64,000 nt of DNA from Diplolepis rosae (taxonomy: Eukaryota > Arthropoda > Insecta > Hymenoptera > Diplolepididae). The notes beneath the pieces are model-generated. The model was not told the origin of the DNA. It worked only from the letters and a program-made list of their open reading frames with translations, and made no database searches. The stretch lies in the NCBI GenBank assembly GCA_030998225.1, contig JAPYXD010000695.1:4755001-4819000 (forward strand), given 5' to 3'. Shown here piece after piece: positions 56,283 through 64,000 of this stretch. Position numbers and translations under genes: made by a program. Every line of letters starts with the position of its first letter. Position 1 is the first letter of the stretch.

Positions 56283-58284
56283 TGTAACCGTGATTTTTAT
56301 TAAATAAATTATTTAAAATCACATAGGGCAACACTGCCAGATGAATATAGGTTACCTTCAGAAAGTTATTATCCGTATTTATATAATCAACAAAACAAAG
56401 TTATGGGCGCCAGACTTACCTCAGTAAATTCACAAAATAAGATCAAATACAATGAAGTCCCAAAATTAATCAATTACACAAATCTCTATTAATTTACGGA
56501 TTATAACATTCTGGAAATTGAAATGGCTAGCCAGTCCCTTTCTGGATAATAGTAGAGGGGGTGGTTCTTTACCAAGGGAAAAGATAATCAAAAAACACTA
56601 CTAATTACTAAAAATAAAACTAAATGAACAATTCAATGTTTAATATTTATTCAAAATAACATGAATTCGTTGAATCATAAGTACATTGTTTCATGATGAA
56701 ATGAGGTTACATAATAATTAAGAGGATCTAGAAGGCAAATTTATATAATATAAATTTATCGAATGACACAAATAATTTTAGGATAGAAAGGGAAGAACTA
56801 ACTCGAATAGTTAGGACCTTTCCGTCCGATATTCAAGACTCGGACATTGAAATTCAATTTTAATAATTTGGAATATTGGTTCTTTATGGAATGGATAATT
56901 TACAAGATTGTAAATGAGGGACAAAAGGATCTATAATATAAAAATTTGAATATTCTTTAAACATACATTTTTCGGATCATAAATATCAACTATTAGTTAT
57001 TAATCAACACGATTAAATAGAGTTCAATCGAGAAATTTGGAATTTATTTGTCGAACTAAGTAATTAATCATAAAGAGACTAAATCTTTATCATAATTAAC
57101 ACATTTTCAAAGAGTAAAACTTTACCACAAAAAAACAATATAATTAACAATAAATGAGTTTAGATTTATTAAATCAAAACTTCTCGAAAGGTAATTGAAA
57201 AGAAATCTCACCAACAGAAGTAAAATCCAATAATTTCCGGATCTTCAATAGGTAAATAGAATAAAGGATTCACAATCTTTTAAATAAGGCTGGATCTTTA
57301 TAATAAAACTTTTTTATTTAATCTAACCGAAAGAAAACTTTAAATAGGTCTTCACTCTTTGGAAGCTGCTGACGAAAAGGTGAAGAATTTCCAACTTTAT
57401 TTATTTCCTTGACGACTAATGTTATGTTTCCACAGGTTACAGCTGTGCTTTGTTTTCAAATTATATTGGCTGAAATTCGATGCATTTCTATAAATCCAAT
57501 GACTAATTCAGGGACGTAATCTTGAAGACGATCAATCTTCACAAAAGAATTACTTCTGAATTAAATAATTAAATTCTTATTAATTCGGTCCAAACGATGG
57601 TAGATTATCATTGCGCTTCTCCAATATCAGCAATCAAACTGCTGGCTACCAAAGCATCAAGAAAATAATCTGATCGGGTTGGGACGCAGAAACATTAATC
57701 TACTGATACGAGCCTGGCTTCCACCGACAACAGAAGATTCATAATGTATAGCTTGAATATAATGATAAAACCTTCCAAGGACATGGGATCTTGAATTTCA
57801 CGCCAGGTGAAGAAGTCACTTTGTACCAAGGCACCAGCAAATGTACAAATGGGCATTTCAAAATTTACCAATTACTCCTTGGGTACGACCAGAAGTAATT
57901 CACATCCACACTTGACATAGGTTAGGACAGGATGGCGGGAATATTCAAATAGAGAAGGAACACAGGAAGCAGGAGAAAATTCATTTTAATATTTTCTAAA
58001 GTCACTTCAAATCTTTTCTTATACTTCTTTTTCTTCCAAATTCAGCCTCGATGTCAGAATTTCATAAAATAAAGAAAATTCAAACGGAATTAGTACTTAA
58101 AATTAAAAGGGTCTAAAGTATGTCCAAATCTTGAAATACCGTGCAGCTTCCAAAATTGCAAAATGTAATGTCTTTTATATAATAATAAAAATTTTCTATA
58201 ATCTTTCAATTAGACAGGTTAAGAAAATAGTTTATTAATTAAGAAAAACAACTTTTATGAGTTGCAAAATTTTGCAATGTCACA
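56283..58284. mobile_element. 2.0-kb TG...CA insertion with ACTT duplication, solo LTR suspected
   Basis: Starts TGTAACCGTG and ends CAATGTCACA. ACTT flanks both sides (56,279-56,282; 58,285-58,288). LINE ORF2 similarity leaves at MFAEL and resumes at EPPVLQQLQF, so the insert is bounded to within a few codons. It is AT-rich, without terminal direct repeats or long frames, so a solo LTR or a small non-autonomous LTR element fits. A short readable stretch (SHRATLPDEYRLPSESYY) near its left end is unexplained. Confidence 0.55.
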
Positions 58285-58807
58285 ACTTAAAGAACCTCCC
58301 GTACTTCAGCAGCTCCAATTCCTAACAAAGAAATTTATGTTGAAAGTCTTTTCAATGGAAGACCACCCTTTACTTGACTCTCTTTATTGTTTAGAATCTA
58401 TTAACTCTAAAAATAATGCTTATAATTATAGAAATACCTTTCTCTTACTAAATTCTTATATTCATCTAAACAAATTTGTATATAAAATTATGTATTCTTA
58501 TATCCCCATAAACAATCTCTTAGATTACTCTCTGGAATTCGAAACTCTTAACATAAACTTACAGTTGGGTGACACTTTAATGAAAAGCTCTTCCCCAAAC
58601 TTAGACTTCAAACAATATGTTGGTGGAAACCTTGAAGACACAATAATTCTTTATACAGATGGGTCAAAGAAGGAAGATTCTCTGCACACCGGTATTTGAA
58701 TTACTTGTCCCTTCCTACAAATCTTTAAGATGTTTAAATTGTCTCATCATGCATCTATTTTCACGGTTGAAGCTACTGCTATTTGTGAGACAATAGAAAT
58801 TATACAC

Positions 58808-61800
58808 ATTATATTCTCCTAATACAGAGGAAGAATTTCAGCATTTTCAGAGCGAAAATTTCAGTGTCTTTTTTTAAATTCGCTTTGTTTAGGGTAATTT
58901 AAAACAATTTGCATATATTTATATTTTTAAATGTAATCTTATGTAATAATAAAGCAATCTGAAGTATTAATTGTTTATTTATTGCACTTTTTATTTTTTA
59001 AATTTTTTACGACTTATACCTCTTCAAATATTATATTCTCCTAATACAGAAAAAGATTTTCAGCATTTTCGGGGCGAAAATTTCATGGTCTTTTTTTAAA
59101 TTCGCTTTTTTTAGGGTAATTTACAACAATTTGCATACATTTATATTTGTATATGTAATATTATGCAATAATAGAGCAATCTAAAATAAATTGTTTATTT
59201 ATTGCACTTTTTAGTTTTTGATTTTTTACTCCGAATTCCTCTTCACACACTATATTCTCCTAATACAGAGGAAGAATTTCAGCATTTTCAGAGTGAAAAT
59301 TTCAGGGTCTTTTTTTAAATTCGCTTTTTTTAGGGTAATTCAAAACAATTTGCATACATTTATATTTTTAAATGTAATCTTATGTAATAATGAAGCAATC
59401 TAAAGTATTAATTGTTTATTTATTGCACTTTTTAGTTTTTTCATTTTTGACGACGAATACCTCTTCACACATTATATTCTCCTAATATAGAGGAAGATTT
59501 TCAGCATTTTCGGAGCGAAAATTTCATGGTCTTTTTTTAAATTCGCTTTTTTTAGGGTAATTTAAAACAATTTGCATTCATTTATATTTTTAAATGTAAT
59601 CTTATGTAATAATAAAGCAATCTGAAGTATTAATTGTTTATTTATTGCACTTTTTAGTTTTTTAATTTTTGACGACGAATACCTCTTCACACATTATATT
59701 CTCCTAATACAGAGGAAGAATTTCAGCATTTTCAGAGCGAAAATTTCAGTGTCTTTTTTTAAATTCGCTTTTTTTAGGGTAATTTAAAACAATTTGCATA
59801 TATTTATATTTTTAAATGTAATCTTATGTAATAATAAAGCAATCTGAAGTATTAATTGTTTATTTATTGCACTTTTTATTTTTTAAATTTTTTACGACTT
59901 ATACCTCTTCAAATATTATATTCTCCTAATACAGAAAAAGATTTTCAGCATTTTCGGGGCGAAAATTTCATGGTCTTTTTTTAAATTCGCTTTTTTTAGG
60001 GTAATTTACAACAATTTGCATACATTTATATTTGTATATGTAATATTATGCAATAATAGAGCAATCTGAAGTATTAATTGTTTATTTATTGCACTTTTTA
60101 GTTTTTTCATTTTTGACGACGAATACCTCTTCACATATTATATTCTCCTAATACAGAGGAAGAATTTCAACATTTTCAGACCGAAAGTTTCAGTGTCTTT
60201 TTTTAAATTCGCTTTTTTTAGGGTAATTTACAACAATTTGCATTCATTTATATTTTTAAATGTAATCTTATATTATAATAAAGAAATCTGAAGTATTAAT
60301 TGTTTATTTATTGCACTTTTTCGTTTATTGAATTTTTACTCCGAATACCTCTTCACACATTATATTCTCCTAATACAGAGGAAGAATTTCCGCATTTTCA
60401 GAGCGAGAATTTCATGGTCTTTTTTTAAATTCGCTTTTTTTAGGGTAATTTAAAACAATTTGCATTCATTTATATTTATAAATGTAATCTTATGTAATAA
60501 TAAAGCAATCTGAAGTATTAATTGTTTATTTATTGCACTTTTTATTTTTTAAATTTTTTACGACTTATACCTCTTCAAATATTATATTCTCCTAATACAG
60601 AGGAAGAATTTCAGCATTTTCAGAGCGAAAGTTTCAGTGTCTTTTTTTAAATTCGCTTTTTTTAGGGTAATTTAAAACAATTTGCATTCATTTATATTTT
60701 TAAATGTAATCTTATGTAATAATAAAGCAATCTGAAGTATTAATGGTTTATTTATTGCACTTTTTAGTATTTTAATTTTTGACGACGAATACCTCTTCAC
60801 ACATTATATACTCCTAATACAGAGGAAGAATATCAACATTTTCGGAGCGAAAATTTCAGTGTCTTTTTAAATTCGCTTTTTTTAGGGTAATTTAAAACAA
60901 TTTGCATTCATTTATATTTTTAAATGTAATCTTATGTAATAATAAAGCAATCTGAAGTATTAATGGTTTATTTATTGCACTTTTTAGTTTTTCATATTTT
61001 TGACGACGAATACCTCTTCACAGATTATATTCTCCTAATACAGAGGAAGATTTTTAGCATTTTCGGGGCGAAAATTTCATGGTCTTATTTTAAATTCGCT
61101 TTTTTTAGGGTAATTTAAAACAATTTGCATACATTTATAATTTTAAATGTAATCTTATGTAATAATAAAGCAATCTGATGTATTAATTGTTTATATATTG
61201 CACTTTTGAGTTTTTTGAATTTTTACTACGAATACCTCTTCACACATTATATTCTCCTAATACAGAGGAAGAATTGCAGCATTTTCAGAGCGAAAATTTC
61301 AGGGTCTTTTTTTAAATTCGCTTTTTTTATGGTAATTTAAAACAATTTGCATACATTTATATTTTTATATGTAATGTTGTGCAATAATAAAGCAATCTGA
61401 AGAATTAATTGTTTATTTATTGCACTTTTGAGTTTTTGAATTTTTATCACGAATATCTCTTTACGCATTATATTCTCCTAATACAGAGGAAGAATTGCAG
61501 CATTTTCAGAGCGAAAATTTCAGGGTCTTTTTTTAAATTCGCTTTTTTTAGGGTAATTTAAATCAATTTGCATACATCTATATTTTTATATGTAATGTTA
61601 TGCAATAATAAAGCAATCTGAAGTATTAATTGTTTATTTATTGCACTTTTTAGTTTCTTGCATTTTTACACCGAATACCTCTTCACACATTATATTCTCC
61701 TAATACAGAGGAAGAATTTCAGCATTTTCAGAGCGAAAATTTCACGGTCTTTTTTTAAATTCGCTTTTTTTAGCGTAATTTAAATCAATTTCCATACATC

Positions 61801-64000
61801 TATATTTTTATATGTAATGTTATGCAATAATAAAGCAATCTGAAGTATTAATTGTTTATTTATTGCACTTTTTAGTTTCTTGCATTTTTACACCGAATAC
61901 CTCTTCACACATTATATTCTCCTAATACAGAGGAAGAATTTCAGCATTTTCAGAGCGAAAATTTCAGGGTCTTTTTTTAAATTCGCTTTTTTTAGGGTAA
62001 TTTAAAACAATTTGCATACATTTATAATTTTAAATGTAATCTTATGTAATAATAAAGCAATCTGAAGTATTAATGGTTTATTTATTGCACTTTATAGTTT
62101 TTAAATTTTTGACGACGAATACCTCTTCACAGATTATATTCTCCTAATACAGAGGAAGATTTTTAGCATTTTCGTGGCGAAAATTTCATGGTCTTTTTTT
62201 AAATTCGCTTTTTTTAGGGTAATTTAAAACAATTTGAAAACATTTATAATTTTAAATGTAATCTTATGTAATAATAAAGCAATCTGGAGTATTAATTGTT
62301 TATATATTGCACTTTTTAGTTTTTTGAATTTTTACTATGAATACCACTTCACACATTATATTCTCTTAATACCGAGTAAGAATTTCCAAATTTTCAGAGC
62401 GAAAATTTCAGGGTCTTTTCTTAAATTCGCTTTTTTTAGGGTAATCTAAAACAATTTGCATACATTTATATTTTTATATGTAATGTTGTGCAATAATAAA
62501 GCAATCTGAAGTATTAATTGTTTATTTATTGCACTTTTGAGTTTTTTGAATTTTTATCACGAATATCTCTTTACGCATTATATTCTCCTAATACAGAGGA
62601 AGAATTGCAGCATTTTCAGAGCGAAAATTTCAGGGTCTTTTTTTAAAATCGCTTTTTTAGGGTAATTTAAATCAATTTGCATACATCTATATTTTTATAT
62701 GTAATGTTATGCAATAATAAAGCAATCTGAAGTATTAATTGTTTATTTATTGCACTTTTTAGTTTCTTGCATTTTTACACCGAATACCTCTTCACACATT
62801 ATATTCTCCTAATACAGAGGAAGAATTTCAGCATTTTCAGAGCGAAAATTTCAGGGTCTTTTTTTAAATTCGCTTTTTTAGGGTAATTTAAATCAATTTG
62901 CATACATCTATATTTTTATATGTACTGCTATGCAATAATAAAGCAATCTGAAGTATTAATAATTTATTTATTGCACTTTTTAGTTTTTTACATTTTTGAC
63001 GACGAATACCTCTTCACACATTATATTCTCCTAATACAGAGGAAGAATTTCAGCATTTTCAGAGCGAAAATTTCAGTGTCTTTTTTTAAAATCGCTTTTT
63101 TTAGGGTAATTCAAAACATTTTGCATACATTTATATTTTTAAATGTAATCTTATGTAATAATGAAGCAATCTAAAGTATTAATTGTTTATTTATTGCACT
63201 TTTTAGTTTTTTCATTTTTGACGACGAATACCTCTTCACACATTATATTCTCCTAATATAGAGGAAGATTTTCAGCATTTTCGGAGCGAAAATTTCATGG
63301 TCTTTTTTTAAATTCGCTTTTTTTAGGGTAATTTAAAACAATTTGCATTCATTTATATTTTTAAATGTAATCTTATGTAATAATAAAGCAATCTGAAGTA
63401 TTAATTGTTTATTTATTGCACTTTTTAGTTTTTTAATTTTTGACGACGAATACCTCTTCACACATTATATTCTCCTAATACAGAGGAAGAATTTCAGCAT
63501 TTTCAGAGCGAAAATTTCAGTGTCTTTTTTTAAATTCGCTTTTTTTAGGGTAATTTAAAACAATTTGCATACATTTATATTTTTATATGTAATGTTATGC
63601 AATAATAAAGCAATCTGAAGTATTAATTGTTTATTTATTGCACTTTTTAGTTTCTTGCATTTTTACACCGAATACCTCTTCACACATTTTATTCTCCTAA
63701 TACAGAGGAAGATTTTCCGCATTTTCAGAGCGAGAATTTCATGGTCCTTTTTTAAATTCGCTTTTTTTATGGTAATTTAAAACAATTTGCATACATTCAT
63801 ATTTTTATATGTAATGTTGTGCAATAATAAAGCAATCTGAAGAATTAATTGTTTATTTTTTGCACTTTTTATTTTTTAAATTTTTTACGACTTATACCTC
63901 TTCAAATATTATATTCTCCTAATACAGAAAAAGATTTTCAGCATTTTCGGGGCGAAAATTTCATGGTCTTTTTTTAAATTCGCTTTTTTTAGGGTAATTT
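58808..64000. repeat. tandem satellite, about 222-bp unit, at least 23 copies
   Basis: Every unit carries ATATTCTCCTAATACAGAGG, then TTTCAGCATTTTCAGAGCG, TTTAAATTCGCTTTTTTTAG and TTGTTTATTTATTGCACTTT. The first motif recurs at 58811, 59033, 59252, 59474 and 59696, giving steps of 219-222 bp. The array runs off the window end. Units differ by a few percent and by T-run length. Frames in it reflect the repeat and are not genes. Confidence 0.95.

Larger units (their letters stand above)
53882..58800 (+). pseudogene. LINE ORF2: endonuclease, reverse transcriptase, RNase H, broken
   Basis: APE-type endonuclease start: LRIIQWNCRGVINRKGNLEL, then LWNETWL. The frame then jumps from ELIIINVY to SAIDLTIVSSNLTPLSTWKV, losing roughly 100 residues including the usual GDFNAH block. 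Next come the pre-RT region (SPPWWNDECTKLERLRRAKL) and a palindromic insertion at 54,972. RT blocks follow: KTKSSPGLDKINFEVI, SQFGFRKNRSCSDSF, ALFLDVEAAYDRV, a stop after KFQKGLR, and the YADD box in LQYADDIALFF near 55,757. After the TG...CA insertion the RNase H start LYTDGSKKEDS appears near 58,650, with a stop soon after. Many stops and shifts make it non-functional. Confidence 0.85.
51661..58807 (+). mobile_element. degraded non-LTR retrotransposon (I/Jockey-like, with RNase H)
   Basis: A colinear ORF1, endonuclease, reverse transcriptase and RNase H order identifies a LINE. RNase H after the RT points to the I-group or a related clade. It carries four insertions (52,425-52,665; 53,037-53,346; 54,972-55,184; 56,283-58,284) and an internal deletion in the endonuclease, and it breaks into satellite DNA at about 58,808. 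It cannot be active. Confidence 0.85.

Noticed and set aside
59218..63174. Repeated frames of 60-84 codons with similar proteins (IILRKNFSIF-type)
   Set aside because: They recur with the 222-bp satellite period and have no start, splice or domain support; they are translations of the repeat.
58808..64000. Could the regular array be a CRISPR?
   Set aside because: Repeat unit is 222 bp with no short repeat plus unique spacer pattern, in a eukaryotic genome.

Overview
This window is nuclear DNA of an insect. It is strongly AT-rich, its genes have introns with GT/AG borders, and its proteins are clear arthropod orthologues. It is loaded with P-element, Ty3/gypsy, LINE, SINE and MITE sequence. 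The style fits a repeat-rich genome such as that of a hymenopteran, but the order cannot be fixed from the sequence alone.

Region by region: (1) 1-5.78 kb holds no gene, only foldback and MITE-like elements and one tRNA-derived SINE. (2) 5,783-23,344 is one large P-element-like transposon whose THAP transposase gene lies on the minus strand. A SINE sits in its last coding exon, foldback repeats sit in its first intron, and a young 9.9-kb Ty3/gypsy element (13,376-23,320) sits inside its right terminal inverted repeat. (3) 23.7-34.8 kb is a compact housekeeping block: PARL (+), S-formylglutathione hydrolase/ESD (-), ABHD11 (+), UNC119 (-). (4) 35.2-41.7 kb is a repeat island with long inverted repeats, a P-element fragment, and a 1.55-kb TA-flanked element that carries a THAP-domain gene and the first exon of a second gene. 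(5) 41.9-44.5 kb holds mitochondrial ribosomal protein L18 (+) and TMED2/p24 (-). (6) 44.8-51 kb is dense in palindromic MITEs and has a second P-element fragment split by a MITE. (7) 51.7-58.8 kb is a dead non-LTR retrotransposon (ORF1, endonuclease, reverse transcriptase, RNase H) carrying four nested insertions. (8) 58.8 kb to the window end is a tandem satellite of about 222-bp units.

Six host genes were reconstructed exon by exon with consistent phase: PARL 338 aa, ESD 282 aa, ABHD11 315 aa, UNC119 223 aa, mRpL18 182 aa, TMED2 202 aa. They are mostly head-to-head or tail-to-tail pairs. ESD and ABHD11 are divergent and about 0.8 kb apart.

The observations I rate highest are: a macro (ADP-ribose-binding) fold between RNase H and integrase in the Ty3/gypsy pol; a textbook -1 frameshift heptamer T TTA AAC at the gag-pol overlap; the precise nesting of the Ty3 element inside a P-element terminal repeat; a TA-flanked transposon pairing a THAP gene with a second gene start; and a MITE insertion whose empty site is present 8.9 kb away. 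No database search was possible. All family names rest on motif recognition.
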